A DNA stretch of 64,000 nt from an uncultured Saprospiraceae bacterium (GTDB taxonomy: Bacteria > Bacteroidota > Bacteroidia > Chitinophagales > Saprospiraceae): NCBI GenBank assembly GCA_937921825.1, contig CAKZVK010000002.1:19828-83827 (forward strand), in the 5' to 3' direction. A program made the position numbers and the translations under genes. The notes beneath the pieces were generated by a model. It was not told where the DNA came from, did not search any database, and saw only the letters and a program-made list of their open reading frames with translations. Shown in pieces: positions 17,877 to 27,436 of the stretch. The stretch's first letter is position 1, and the number at the start of each line of letters is the position of its first letter.

Positions 17877-18077
17877 TTATCCTGCTACCGCTAGTCTAGA
17901 ATGAAGGCGGTCTAGTCTTTCTATTTCCATCTGTAGAATAAAGACAGCATTTGTGTCTCCACCATTGATATGAAAGTCTTTTTGATCGACCAATGCTGCT
18001 CTGACAAATGAATGGTATTCAGTAGCATCACACTGTATCAATGTGTTCGTAAGAATCTCAACTATTAGTTCTTTCAT
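17877..18077 (-). CDS. Small hypothetical protein
   Basis: 66 residues, MKELIVEILTNTLIQ start, predicted mostly helical with the acidic/hydrophobic pattern of a soluble cytoplasmic protein; no signal peptide. It is located between the small basic protein and alanine dehydrogenase, 104 bp upstream of the latter's stop on the same strand. No family recognised. Its ATG start and orientation are reasonable, but nothing else proves expression. Confidence 0.4.
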   Translation of the reverse strand: MKELIVEILTNTLIQCDATEYHSFVRAALVDQKDFHINGGDTNAVFILQMEIERLDRLHSRLAVAG

Positions 18078-18181
18078 CTTAATTCGGGTTTAGGACTAGT
18101 GGTTAGCCTATGTATGCCAAAATAGATGCCACTCCCCGCATGCGATGCAAGAATGTCAGCTAGCTTACCAAAAGAAATGAA

Positions 18182-19411
18182 TTAGAATTTACTAGCAATC
18201 AGGAGATTGATATCCTGATATTTCAGACCGAATCGCTTGCTCAGATACTGATTAGTAATGGCCCCCTTATAAGCGTAGACACCATTTCTGACACCTTGAC
18301 CCTGATAGATTAAGGCTTCTATAGAACCGAAGTTGCCAGCCTTGATCAGCAGTGGTGTGATAATATTACTGATAGCTGCAGAAGCTGTTCGTGGTACTTT
18401 GGAGGCGATATTAGGGACACCATAGTGGATGACATCATGCTTGACTATAGTAGGATTCTTGTGCCCAGTTACCTCAGACGTTTCCACACAACCTCCTTGA
18501 TCTATACTGACATCTATTATTACAGATCCGGGCTTCATCTTAGACACCATGTCCTCGGTTACTAGAATGGGTGATCGGCCAGACTTAGAATGTATGGCCC
18601 CAATAAGGACATCTGCACTCAGTAATTGATAGCCAAGATAGACAGGATTAAAAGTGGAGGTATGCAGTTGTCTTCCTATCAGATTTTGGAGTCGCATCAG
18701 CTTCGATATATCATTATCAAAAATCCTGACAGAGGCTCCGAGTCCTAGAGCTGTCTTAGTCGCAAATTCTGCAACGACTCCTGCTCCCAGTATGACGACC
18801 TTTGCAGGAGGTACTCCTGATACACCACCTAACAAGATACCTCTGCCTCCCTGACCATGGGTCAGTAATTCTGCCGCGGTAAATACAGAAGCCATCCCTG
18901 CTATCTCACTCATAATCCTCACGAGTGGGTAAGTGCCGTTATCACCAGCAAGGTATTCCATAGCTACGGCTATGATGCGTTTCTTTTTGAGTGCTACAAT
19001 ATATTCTTCTGACATCATGGGAAGAATAATCGGAGAGATCAAGACAGAGCCCTCCTCCATCATAGCTATCTCTTCCAGTAAAGGAGGACTGGCTTTTACT
19101 ACAACATTGCTTTTATATACTTTTTCTTTACTGGCTTGGACATCTGCGCCAGCTTCTGCATAATCATGGTCAGAAAAATTTGATCTTGAGCCTGCACCTT
19201 TTTCTAAGAGTATCCTGTGACCATGTCCAGCAAGCGCTCTGATAGAATTAGGGACGATTGGTACTCTATTTTCATCATTGTTCTCCTCTCTAGGTATGCC
19301 TATAGTAATGTTCTTACTCTTATCACTGACCTCTAATACCTCAGCCTGAGTCTGATATTGACCTTCTGTAAAAAAGTCTGAAAAACTCGTTTTCTTTTCT
19401 CCTGATGACAT
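18182..19411 (-). CDS. ald: Alanine dehydrogenase
   Basis: 409 residues. AlaDh/PNT family: the N-terminal substrate domain carries IGIPREENNDENRVPIVP with the conserved Arg and later KKKRIIAVAMEYL; the Rossmann part has VVILGAGVVAEFATKTALGLGASVRIFD with GAGxxA for NAD; and the end carries DVSIDQGGCVETS, the family's conserved block. It reversibly deaminates L-alanine to pyruvate with NAD. About 40 residues longer at the N-terminus than the usual 370, a feature seen in Bacteroidota forms; the role of the extension is unknown. A lone transhydrogenase alpha subunit is unlikely since no beta-subunit gene is present. Confidence 0.85.
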   Translation of the reverse strand: MSSGEKKTSFSDFFTEGQYQTQAEVLEVSDKSKNITIGIPREENNDENRVPIVPNSIRALAGHGHRILLEKGAGSRSNFSDHDYAEAGADVQASKEKVYKSNVVVKASPPLLEEIAMMEEGSVLISPIILPMMSEEYIVALKKKRIIAVAMEYLAGDNGTYPLVRIMSEIAGMASVFTAAELLTHGQGGRGILLGGVSGVPPAKVVILGAGVVAEFATKTALGLGASVRIFDNDISKLMRLQNLIGRQLHTSTFNPVYLGYQLLSADVLIGAIHSKSGRSPILVTEDMVSKMKPGSVIIDVSIDQGGCVETSEVTGHKNPTIVKHDVIHYGVPNIASKVPRTASAAISNIITPLLIKAGNFGSIEALIYQGQGVRNGVYAYKGAITNQYLSKRFGLKYQDINLLIASKF

Positions 19412-19524
19412 CTGAATAGCTTAGTAAAAATTTAAGATACGGAGAAATGGATAAATGAGCTCATCTCAAGTAGTTAAATATATAACTAATTGACTACCAG
19501 TACCTTAATTAGAGTCCTTTATAT

Positions 19525-19959
19525 TCAACTAAGCCCCATAAGGCGTACAGCTCTGTCCCCACTGTCAGTCACCTCTATCTTGATTATATGATAGGGTGGG
19601 TCCAGATATTCCATGATTAACTGAGGCCATTCTATCAGGCAGTAGGCGCCACTGTATAAGGTCTCTTCTAGGCCTAAGGCAAAAGCTTCTTGAGCAGAAT
19701 TCAATCTATAGAGATCAAGGTGAAATAACTGACCATCTGGAAGGGCATATTCATTTATGAGAGAATAACTCGGACTGCTGCCCTTATCTATCGACCCTAG
19801 CTGGTGGACTAGTTCCTTTATCAAGGTCGTCTTACCCGCTCCTAGCTCTCCTATAAATAATAGTATAGGATGCTTCAGTTCTGCTCGAAGCTCAGTCACC
19901 AATGCTGGCAAATCCTCTATCCCCTTGGAAATAAAACTCTTATTTGTCTGGCTCGTCAT
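19525..19959 (-). CDS. tsaE: tRNA threonylcarbamoyladenosine biosynthesis ATPase TsaE
   Basis: 144 residues from ATG 19959; the TTG immediately before it gives one extra residue and is not needed. Walker A GELGAGKTT at 37-45, SSPSYSLINEY with the conserved Ser/Thr, and LYRLNSAQEAFALGLEE then LIEWPQ, the TsaE signature. It supports the TsaD-TsaB complex in making t6A37 in ANN-decoding tRNAs. It is divergent from the sensor kinase gene. In many Bacteroidota tsaE sits next to ald, as it does here. Confidence 0.92.
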   Translation of the reverse strand: MTSQTNKSFISKGIEDLPALVTELRAELKHPILLFIGELGAGKTTLIKELVHQLGSIDKGSSPSYSLINEYALPDGQLFHLDLYRLNSAQEAFALGLEETLYSGAYCLIEWPQLIMEYLDPPYHIIKIEVTDSGDRAVRLMGLS

Positions 19960-19982
19960 CAATACATGAGTTATTGCTGCTA

Positions 19983-20014
19983 CAAATTTATTTCTAGTGT
20001 CTGATAATTCTAAA
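19983..20014 (-). promoter_or_regulatory. Putative tsaE promoter, TTTA-N20-TAAATTTG
   Basis: On the minus strand a TAAATTTG box (19990-19983) matches TAnnTTTG; TTTA at 20014-20011, 20 bases upstream, is one base off the TTTG element. It lies about 24 bases before the tsaE start codon. Confidence 0.5.
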
Positions 20015-20032
20015 TTCCTTAAGTTCGTTTAT

Positions 20033-20060
20033 TATACCTTGACAATATATTGAAGGTATA
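20033..20060. promoter_or_regulatory. Inverted repeat in the tsaE / histidine kinase divergent intergenic region
   Basis: TATACCTT (20033-20040) and AAGGTATA (20053-20060) form a perfect inverted repeat with a 12-base spacer, just upstream of the sensor kinase start at 20077. Could be an operator or a 5'-leader hairpin. Confidence 0.35.
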
Positions 20061-20076
20061 AAGGTCTCCAATTCAT

Positions 20077-21234
20077 ATGGATATATATAAGAATAAATCA
20101 AGTTGGAAATGGTTGCTAGCCTTTATGGGCTTTCTTATAGTTCTATTCACTATGATTTACTCTCAGTATCTGGCCAAGAATCTCCAAGAAATCCAGATGG
20201 AAACAGTGATCCTCTACGAAGAAGCACTGATCTCAGCCAATAAATCTAACAATACCGAAGATACCCAACTGGCTCTATCTATCCTCAAAAACTTCTCTGA
20301 CTTTCCCATCATTATGGAAAACGAACAAGGAAAACTTACCGGCTATAATTATGAAGAAGGTGAGATCAATAAAGATCAGGCCTTCCTAGAAAAAAGAAAA
20401 GCCGCCTATCTCAAGTCAGGCAAAGAACCTATCAAAGGATATGGCTATTCTAATCGTATCTATCCAGAAAACTCTAAGCTGCACAGGAGAATCGCTCTCT
20501 TCCCTATGGCGCAGATTCTCCTACTCACGACCTTTGTCTTATTTGGCTATTATGTTTTTTCTACTTCCAGAAAAGCAGAGCAAAATAGAGTATGGGCAGG
20601 AATGGCAAAAGAGACTGCGCATCAGTTAGGCACACCGATCTCAGCTATCATAGGATGGATAGAACATCTTAAAGAATCTACCGTCGTCAATTCGGAGCAG
20701 GCAGAGATAGTTTCCGAACTAAGAAACGATGTCACCAGACTAGAACTTATCGCAGATAGATTTTCTAAGATCGGTTCTAAACCAGAACTAGAAAAAGTAA
20801 ATCTCATAGAGAAGCTTAATGAATGTAAAACATACATGCAGAGAAGAGCACCAAGAAAGGTGGCCTTTAATTTTCCTACTCCAGATGCACAACCTATCTA
20901 CGCTAAGATCAATTCTCACCTCTTTGATTGGGTAGTAGAAAATCTACTTAGGAATGCGCTGGATGCGATGGAAGGCAAAGGCAGTATAACGGTAGACCTT
21001 AATCAAAAAGATAAAAAGGTATCCATAGACATAACAGATACTGGCAAGGGTATCTCAGCCAACAAATTCAAGACTGTATTCAACCCAGGATTTACAACAA
21101 AAAAAAGAGGATGGGGCTTAGGGCTCTCACTAGCGAAGAGAATAATAGACGAGTACCATAATGGAAAGATTTTTGTGAAGAACTCAAAACCTAATGAAGG
21201 AACAACTTTTACGATACAGTTGCCTTTGGCTTAG
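20077..21234 (+). CDS. Membrane sensor histidine kinase
   Basis: 385 residues. Two membrane helices (about 13-32 and 143-161) enclose a small periplasmic sensor domain of about 110 residues. The dimerisation/phospho-acceptor region is AKETAHQLGTPISAIIGW with His182; then come the N box NLLRNALDAM, G1 DTGKGIS and G2 GWGLGLSLAKRI of an HATPase_c domain. The HQLGTPIS variant of the H box is typical of a Bacteroidota kinase group. No response regulator gene is adjacent. The 3' end overlaps the next gene, a TonB-dependent receptor, by 41 bp, suggesting they are expressed together. Confidence 0.88.
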   Translation: MDIYKNKSSWKWLLAFMGFLIVLFTMIYSQYLAKNLQEIQMETVILYEEALISANKSNNTEDTQLALSILKNFSDFPIIMENEQGKLTGYNYEEGEINKDQAFLEKRKAAYLKSGKEPIKGYGYSNRIYPENSKLHRRIALFPMAQILLLTTFVLFGYYVFSTSRKAEQNRVWAGMAKETAHQLGTPISAIIGWIEHLKESTVVNSEQAEIVSELRNDVTRLELIADRFSKIGSKPELEKVNLIEKLNECKTYMQRRAPRKVAFNFPTPDAQPIYAKINSHLFDWVVENLLRNALDAMEGKGSITVDLNQKDKKVSIDITDTGKGISANKFKTVFNPGFTTKKRGWGLGLSLAKRIIDEYHNGKIFVKNSKPNEGTTFTIQLPLA

Positions 21235-23611
21235 TCTCCTGCTAAGCGCCACCCTATCATCTCAAGAAATTAAGGTCATAGATGAGAATAACGTACCACT
21301 CATAGGCGTACATGTCTTTGCAGGACAAAATGTAATGGTGACAGACCTAGAAGGAAATGCCTTCGTCAGTCTATCCGCAGAAGAAGAATTGAGACTAGAA
21401 TACTTAGGTTACAAAGAAGAGCGCTATTCCCTAGAAGAACTAATAGAATTAAATTTTCTTATCCAACTCCAACCCGATAATGAAATAATAGATGAGGTCA
21501 TCATCATCGGTCGTACAGATGCCAGAGAACTAGACCTGCCTTACAACGTCACTCATATCAAAGCCGAACAAATATTCAGTTCTAATGCTCAGAATTCTGC
21601 AGATGCCCTAGCGCTTAACTCTGGAGCATATGTACAGAAAAGCCAACTAGGAGGAGGCAGTCCCATACTCCGAGGTTTTGAAGCTAATAAAGTTCTGCTA
21701 GTTGTAGATGGTATCAGAATGAATAATGCCATCTATAGAAACGGCCACCTACAAAATGCCATCACCATAGATCCTGCCATACTACAACAAATGGAAGTCA
21801 TCTATGGACCTGGCTCACTACTCTATGGCAGTGAAGCCTTAGGAGGTGTGATACATTTCAGAACACAGTCTCCGCTCCTGGATTTTTCTGATGGAACGGC
21901 TAGTAAGCATAGATTCAATATTCATAGCCGTTATAATTCCGCAGATCAAGAAAAGACGATTCATGTAGATCACATGCTATCGAAAAGAAAATTCGGAGTA
22001 CTCACTAGCGTGAGCTATACCGATCGTGGAGATCTCAGGTCTGGAGCAAATAGATCAGACGAGTATCCTAATTTTGGAACGCGACCCTTCTATGTAGAGG
22101 TCACAGAAAATGGTGATGAAATAATAGAAAACGCAGACCCCAATGTACAAATAGGTACTGCCTACAATCAACTGGATATCCTGCAGAAGTATGTCTACCA
22201 AGTATCTGAAAACTTAAAGACTGAACTCAATCTTCAATATTCTACCAGTGGTGATATCCCCCGCTATGATAATCTATCAGAATACCGCAATGGACAACTG
22301 AGATTTGCGGAGTGGTACTATGGGCCGCAAAAGCGCTTGCTGATTGCTCCCAAGTTTAGTTGGACCCAGCGCAACATGCTTTTTGATAAAGCATCGCTGA
22401 TCAGTTCCTACCAGCAAATAGAAGAAAGTAGATATTCTAGAAATCTCAATGCCACACAACTAGAAGCACAAATAGAAAATGTCTCCGTCTTAGGTCTTAC
22501 TATAGACTTCAACAAGCGCATTAATCTGCATCATAAACTAACTTATGGAGCAGACCTACACTATAATGATGTCGGCTCACAAGCCAATGCACAGGAAGGC
22601 AATCTGACCAGTCCTATCCTCACCAGATATCCAAGTGGCAGCAGCCAACTCAGAAATGCTGGAGCTTATATACAACACAATTGGCAGAATACAGATTCCA
22701 CCTTAGTCTGGGCCACTGGTATTAGATACAGCAATCAAGAAGTCAACTTACTCTATAGTCGCAACGATCCTTTCCAATGGCCAGACTATTTCTATGATGG
22801 TATCGTCAGTAAAAATAGTGCTGTAGTAGGCATCACAGGGATCAACTATCAGAAAGGCCCCTTAATCGCAAAGGTATCTACCGGCACAGCTTTTAGATCT
22901 CCAAACGTGGACGATCTGGCTAAGATCAGAGTCAATGGAGATGAAATCACAGTACCTAATCCTGACTTAGATTCTGAGAAAGTTTGGAATTCTGAAATCA
23001 CCTTAGGGTATAGAAAATCAAACTTTACTTTTAGCGGTACGGCCTTCTATACTCAGCTGACAGATGCCATAGTAAGAGAGACCTTTACACTACCCGATGG
23101 CAGTGACATCTACTTTATTAATAATGATAGCCTCATCGTGACTGCTAATGTCAATTCAGCAGCGGGCACCATTAGAGGTCTATCGCTTAATCTTGCGGCA
23201 CAGTTTTCAGAGCAGTTAGCTTTTGAAGGTTCTATTAATATTCAGAAAGGTATCCAAGAGAATGCAGAGGGAACCACGAGTCCACTCGGACATATTCCCC
23301 CCACTTATGGACGGCATAAACTGACCTATGCCCTCAAGAAGGTAGAGCTCAGTTTGTCCCATAATTATAATGCTTGGAAGCGGATAGAAGACTATGGAGG
23401 TAGTGTAGATAATCCAGACCTAGCTACTATAGATGGCGCTCCTAGCTGGCATACCTTTAGTATCGCCTCCCAATGGAACTTTGGAGAGCACTGGACTATC
23501 AATCTGGCCTTAGAAAACCTGACAGATCTACATTACAGACCTTTCGCCTCAGGAGTCAGTGCAGCAGGAAGACATGTGGTGATAGCGGCTAGATATGGAA
23601 TTGGTCATTAG
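21194..23611 (+). CDS. TonB-dependent outer-membrane receptor
   Basis: 805 residues. Signal peptide CLWLSLLLSATLSSQ, a carboxypeptidase-regulatory-like beta-sandwich (about 25-95, DENNVPLIGVHVFAGQNVMVTDLEGNAFV), a plug domain (about 110-225: GGGSPILRGFEANKVLLVVDG, IYGPGSLLYGSEALGGVI) and a 22-strand barrel ending in ENLTDLHYRPF and a final strand. The plug motif ILRGFEANKVLLVVDGIRMNNA resembles haem/haemoglobin and siderophore receptors of Bacteroidota. Starts inside the kinase gene. Substrate not certain; import is energised by TonB (56039). Confidence 0.88.
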   Translation: MKEQLLRYSCLWLSLLLSATLSSQEIKVIDENNVPLIGVHVFAGQNVMVTDLEGNAFVSLSAEEELRLEYLGYKEERYSLEELIELNFLIQLQPDNEIIDEVIIIGRTDARELDLPYNVTHIKAEQIFSSNAQNSADALALNSGAYVQKSQLGGGSPILRGFEANKVLLVVDGIRMNNAIYRNGHLQNAITIDPAILQQMEVIYGPGSLLYGSEALGGVIHFRTQSPLLDFSDGTASKHRFNIHSRYNSADQEKTIHVDHMLSKRKFGVLTSVSYTDRGDLRSGANRSDEYPNFGTRPFYVEVTENGDEIIENADPNVQIGTAYNQLDILQKYVYQVSENLKTELNLQYSTSGDIPRYDNLSEYRNGQLRFAEWYYGPQKRLLIAPKFSWTQRNMLFDKASLISSYQQIEESRYSRNLNATQLEAQIENVSVLGLTIDFNKRINLHHKLTYGADLHYNDVGSQANAQEGNLTSPILTRYPSGSSQLRNAGAYIQHNWQNTDSTLVWATGIRYSNQEVNLLYSRNDPFQWPDYFYDGIVSKNSAVVGITGINYQKGPLIAKVSTGTAFRSPNVDDLAKIRVNGDEITVPNPDLDSEKVWNSEITLGYRKSNFTFSGTAFYTQLTDAIVRETFTLPDGSDIYFINNDSLIVTANVNSAAGTIRGLSLNLAAQFSEQLAFEGSINIQKGIQENAEGTTSPLGHIPPTYGRHKLTYALKKVELSLSHNYNAWKRIEDYGGSVDNPDLATIDGAPSWHTFSIASQWNFGEHWTINLALENLTDLHYRPFASGVSAAGRHVVIAARYGIGH

Positions 23612-23714
23612 ATCCCTCACCCAAATGGGGGAACTAAACAGATTAGAGAATTAACTATTTGATATATAAAGCTTTAATCTTAAGTTAAATAAGGCTTATT
23701 TCGATTCCAAAGGC

Positions 23715-23722
23715 TACATTTG
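23715..23722 (+). promoter_or_regulatory. Putative -7 promoter element of the OmpH-like gene (TACATTTG)
   Basis: TACATTTG matches TAnnTTTG and lies 61 bases before the ATG at 23784. No clear TTTG is found 19-20 bases upstream, so only half of the promoter is well matched. Confidence 0.45.
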
Positions 23723-23783
23723 CCCAAAATTTTACGTCTTTCACGATGTAAGGTTATTTTAAATCAAAGTGAATATAATAGAC

Positions 23784-24296
23784 ATGAGGATACAAAATTT
23801 AAAAACTATAATCCTAGGCGTATTTCTGATCTCCGCAGTTTCTATGAATGCGCAGAAGTTCGGATACGTAAATTCTGCACAGCTATTAGCTGAGCTACCA
23901 GCAGTAAAATCTGCTGATTCTGAATTAGAAACTTTCCAGAAGCAATTAATGAGTTCTGGTGAAGCAATGGTAAAGCAACTAGAGACAAAATATCAAGCTT
24001 ATGCTAAAGAAGCACAGGAAGGATTACTCTCTCAGGTTCAGATGCAAAAGAAAGAACAAGAACTAGCGACAGAGCAGCAAAAAATACAGCAGTTCGAAGT
24101 AGAGGTACAGAATAAGATTATTGCAAAAAGAGAACAACTCTATGCGCCTATCTTAGACAAAGTAAAAGTAGCTATAGAGGCAGTAGGTAAAGAGCAAGGC
24201 TATACTATGATTTTTGATTCTAGTGCAGGAACAATTCTACATGCTAGCGAATCAGAAAATGTAATGGCTAAAGTAAAGACGAAAATGGGTATCTAA
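23784..24296 (+). CDS. OmpH/Skp family periplasmic chaperone
   Basis: 170 residues from ATG 23784; the GTG 15 bases upstream is not preferred. Signal peptide MRIQNLKTIILGVFLISAVSMNAQ, then KFGYVNSAQLLAELPAVKSADSELETFQKQL, the Skp/OmpH start, and a long Gln/Glu/Lys-rich coiled coil (about 45-125) ending in a short C-terminal beta piece (YTMIFDSSAGTILHAS). Skp trimers hold unfolded outer-membrane proteins in the periplasm. Monocistronic, with its own promoter element and an intrinsic terminator. Confidence 0.9.
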   Translation: MRIQNLKTIILGVFLISAVSMNAQKFGYVNSAQLLAELPAVKSADSELETFQKQLMSSGEAMVKQLETKYQAYAKEAQEGLLSQVQMQKKEQELATEQQKIQQFEVEVQNKIIAKREQLYAPILDKVKVAIEAVGKEQGYTMIFDSSAGTILHASESENVMAKVKTKMGI

Positions 24297-24320
24297 TCTC
24301 CCACTAAAAAGATAAATTGA

Positions 24321-24353
24321 AAGGTCTTCTGCAATGCAGGAGGCCTTTTTTTT
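24321..24353 (+). terminator. Intrinsic terminator of the OmpH-like gene
   Basis: 12-bp stem with two G-U pairs (AAGGTCTTCTGC / GCAGGAGGCCTT, 24321-24332 and 24336-24347) followed directly by TTTTTT, about 25 bp after the stop. Confidence 0.85.
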
Positions 24354-24562
24354 ATGTAAAATCTCACCTAACCAAGCTAAACTATTCATTACATCTCAAT
24401 AAGTTTCCCCACATATTAGAAGTAGTGTTATTGATACAGATTTTTCTTAGCTTTAGTAATCCAATCTTTCTTTCTATCCCCGATTCTGATTAGAATATCC
24501 ATTCTTTTCGAATCTAGTATGTGACCTGTATCACTATTCTCTCACGAAACAAAACAACTATT

Positions 24563-26062
24563 ATGCGTTTCATTCTTTCCCTCTGTATTCTATTGTCTAC
24601 TCTGACTTGTGGATATTCTAGTACTATCCAGGGGACAATATTTTATGACGATGACTTTGATGGTTGTCGGAATACATCTGAGGAATTGTCTAAAGAAATT
24701 AAGGTAACACTGTACGCCTGCGATCAGAATAATCAGCCCAGTAATGTATTTGTTGCAGAAACGTACTCTGATGAACAGGGTTATTACTCTTTTGAAGGGT
24801 TTAATATAGCTGATGGAACGTATTATATCACAGTGAGTACTGGGAATAATCATCCTACAAGTAAAGGAAGCTGTGATCCCCAAAATGACTCAGACATCAA
24901 TGGGGACGGTTATAGTGATTGCTTTGACATATTAGAGGCAGACACTGTCACTATAGATGCAGGTCTTATTGCGAAGATGTATTTGGGAGGAAGAATATTT
25001 TCTGATGATAATGCTAATGGCGTATTTGATGCTGGTGAAAAAAATTTAGGAGAAATTGGCAAGACTGTAACACTTGAACTATTGGACGAAAATCTAAATG
25101 TTCTTCAGGTCACAGGCTCTGATTCAAGAGGTAGCTATGGTTTCACTACAAAACAAGGCCATTATTATATAAGGTTTATGCCGCCAGTTTCTGCCCCAGT
25201 TTCTTCTCCTGGGTCTTCACCTAGTGATGCTGATATCTTTGGGGATGATGATGGAGCACAGGAAGATACTGATGGTGATGGCATAACAGATGGGTTTATT
25301 CTCTCATCATTGATAACACTTACTAGAGGTCAAGAACCTGTGAATGAACCAAATCAACAATATCCTCCAAATGATCCAAACGATAATTTCACTTTTGATT
25401 TCGGTCTCTTACAATGTATCCCTGTAATTGGAAATAGTTTTGAAGACGAGAATAAAAATGGATGTATCGATATAGATGAAGATAGTAGTGTAAGAACCCA
25501 TGAATGGAAAATCTATGAATGTGATTCAGAACTCGTAACACCTAGTGCATATGGTACAGGTAAAATATTAGATGAAAATAGTGGGAGGAGTATTGTATTT
25601 CAGAATCATTGCTTTACTTCAGATAAGCTTTACTACATGGAGGTCACTAGGGCCTTTGATTTTGATATATCTACAATAACGTCTAGCACTAATTGTCCAG
25701 AAGATCTTAACTCCCACTTCAACAATGAAGGCCAAACACCTTGTTTCAATCTATATGGGGATATTGCCTATAACCAAATATTCCTTGGTTATGAACCTCT
25801 GCCCTCATCGGTGACAGATAATTTAGAAAAGGTATTATCTATTTATCCTAACCCTTCTAGTGACCTTATAGAAGTAGACAGTGAATTACCTATTCTTGCT
25901 ATAAGTATATTAGATATATCTGGTCGTTCTTTGATCAATCAAAAAACAAGAAAACAATCTAGCAAAGTCAAGCTAAACTTGTTCCATCTGACTAAAGGGT
26001 CTTACTATGTAAGAGTAGAGTTATCTGAAGGTATTGCGTATCGAAAACTGATTAAAATGTAG
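24563..26062 (+). CDS. Secreted SdrD B-like multidomain protein with T9SS sorting domain
   Basis: 499 residues from ATG 24563 (an upstream GTG in frame would add 14 residues). Signal peptide to about residue 20. Then at least three SdrD B-type modules: IQGTIFYDDDFDGCRNTSEE, YLGGRIFSDDNANGVFDAGEKNLGEI and IGNSFEDENKNGCIDIDED, each with Ca-binding-like D-x-N/D-x-D/N-G repeats. DTDGDGITDG (about 248) is thrombospondin type 3-like. The C-terminal about 75 residues (LSIYPNPSSDLIEVDSE, GRSLINQ, KGSYYVRVELSEG, KLIKM) are a type A T9SS sorting domain. Probably a cell-surface adhesin or matrix protein. Converges with the helicase gene, 20 bp apart. Confidence 0.85.
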   Translation: MRFILSLCILLSTLTCGYSSTIQGTIFYDDDFDGCRNTSEELSKEIKVTLYACDQNNQPSNVFVAETYSDEQGYYSFEGFNIADGTYYITVSTGNNHPTSKGSCDPQNDSDINGDGYSDCFDILEADTVTIDAGLIAKMYLGGRIFSDDNANGVFDAGEKNLGEIGKTVTLELLDENLNVLQVTGSDSRGSYGFTTKQGHYYIRFMPPVSAPVSSPGSSPSDADIFGDDDGAQEDTDGDGITDGFILSSLITLTRGQEPVNEPNQQYPPNDPNDNFTFDFGLLQCIPVIGNSFEDENKNGCIDIDEDSSVRTHEWKIYECDSELVTPSAYGTGKILDENSGRSIVFQNHCFTSDKLYYMEVTRAFDFDISTITSSTNCPEDLNSHFNNEGQTPCFNLYGDIAYNQIFLGYEPLPSSVTDNLEKVLSIYPNPSSDLIEVDSELPILAISILDISGRSLINQKTRKQSSKVKLNLFHLTKGSYYVRVELSEGIAYRKLIKM

Positions 26063-26082
26063 TCGGCATCTGATAGTCTAGA

Positions 26083-27363
26083 CTAGCGTCTACGATTACC
26101 ACCCCCAGATCCACCTTTACCACCTCGACCTCGGCCACCGCCGCCTCTATTACCGCCTCGGCCGCCTCCACGAGATCCACCTCTTCCACCTCCTCTAGGA
26201 GCTGGTCTTCTTTTAGGATCCCATACTGGAGACTCACCCATTTCAGCAGGAATCTTCATTTTGATGATCTCTTTTTCTATGAGCTTTTCTATAGACGCAA
26301 AAGCTCTCATGTCGTCATAGTTGATAAAGGTGATACCGACACCTTCTGCTTGCGCTCTGGCTGTACGACCTATTCTATGTACATAATCCTCAGCATCTCT
26401 AGGCACATCATAGTTGATGACGAGGTCAATGTCTTTTACATCTATACCTCTACTGATAACATCTGTAGCGACGAGTACTCTGACATTCTTAGCTCTAAAA
26501 CCTAGCATCACTTCCTCTCTTCTTTTCTGATCTAAATCAGAGGAGATAGCACTGGCAGGGATGCCTCCAGATTTTAGACCGGAGACGATCTTACTGATAT
26601 TCTTTTTAGTAGAACTAAAGACGATGATGCTTTTATACTTTGGCTTATCCTTGATTAGTTTTTTGAGCAATCTGATTTTATGCTCATCATGTACAAGGTA
26701 GGCAGCCTGAAGAATCTTCTCTGCTGGCTTAGAGATCGCTATACTTATACGGACAGGATCAGTAAGTATTTCTTTACTAAGCTTGACGATCTTAGGAGGC
26801 ATAGTCGCACTGAATAACAGTGTCTGCTTATCCTTTGGTAATCTCTTAATAATAGTTACGATATCATCGTAGAATCCGATATCAAGCATTCTATCTGCCT
26901 CATCCAGAATCAAATACTTTATGGTCTCACAACTCATGTGATTATTCTGGATGAATGAGAGCAGCTTACCTGGAGTAGCTACTACGACATTGACCCCTTT
27001 CTTTAGTGCTCTACTTTGCATCTCCCACTCTTGTCCAGATCCTCCTCCATAGAGGGAAATAGAACTAACATTGGTAGTGTAGGAAAACCCTTGGATCTGC
27101 TGGTCTATCTGTAGAGCTAGTTCCCTCGTCGGGCAGATGATAAGAGCCGTGGTCTCATCTTTACCTTCTCTGATAATCTTATCTAGAGTGGGCAACATGA
27201 AGGCCGCCGTCTTTCCAGTACCTGTCTGAGCTGAGGCGAGCATGTCTTTACCTTCTAGGATATGTGGAATAGCTTGTTCCTGTATAGGGGTTGCATTTTC
27301 AAAGCCCATGTAATAAAGAGCCTCTAGCAGCGTCTCGCTAAATCCAAATTCCTTAAAGGTCAT
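26083..27363 (-). CDS. DEAD-box RNA helicase, RhlE-like with RGG tail
   Basis: 426 residues. Q motif FSETLLEALYYMGFENATPIQEQAIP, motif I AQTGTGKT (45-52), motif II DEAD (154-157), SAT (185-187), and motifs IV-VI ending in HRIGRTAR. The tail from about residue 390 is Gly/Arg-rich (RGGGRGGSRGGGRGG and similar), an RNA-binding extension seen on many Bacteroidota RhlE-type helicases. ATP-dependent RNA remodelling in ribosome assembly, RNA decay or cold response. Single gene between two opposite-strand neighbours. Confidence 0.93.
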   Translation of the reverse strand: MTFKEFGFSETLLEALYYMGFENATPIQEQAIPHILEGKDMLASAQTGTGKTAAFMLPTLDKIIREGKDETTALIICPTRELALQIDQQIQGFSYTTNVSSISLYGGGSGQEWEMQSRALKKGVNVVVATPGKLLSFIQNNHMSCETIKYLILDEADRMLDIGFYDDIVTIIKRLPKDKQTLLFSATMPPKIVKLSKEILTDPVRISIAISKPAEKILQAAYLVHDEHKIRLLKKLIKDKPKYKSIIVFSSTKKNISKIVSGLKSGGIPASAISSDLDQKRREEVMLGFRAKNVRVLVATDVISRGIDVKDIDLVINYDVPRDAEDYVHRIGRTARAQAEGVGITFINYDDMRAFASIEKLIEKEIIKMKIPAEMGESPVWDPKRRPAPRGGGRGGSRGGGRGGNRGGGGRGRGGKGGSGGGNRRR

Positions 27364-27383
27364 ATAGTCGTTTATAAAAGTAA

Positions 27384-27421
27384 AAAGAGCTCTATTTCAA
27401 ATAGTAGAAATAGAGCTCTTT
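27384..27421 (-). terminator. Terminator hairpin of the PpiD-like gene
   Basis: A 15-bp perfect stem, AAAGAGCTCTATTTC (27384-27398) with GAAATAGAGCTCTTT (27407-27421), lies 16 bp beyond the PpiD-like stop on the minus strand; the sequence after it on that strand is TTTTACTTTTAT. Confidence 0.75.
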
Positions 27422-27436
27422 CAAATAGTTCGTGAT

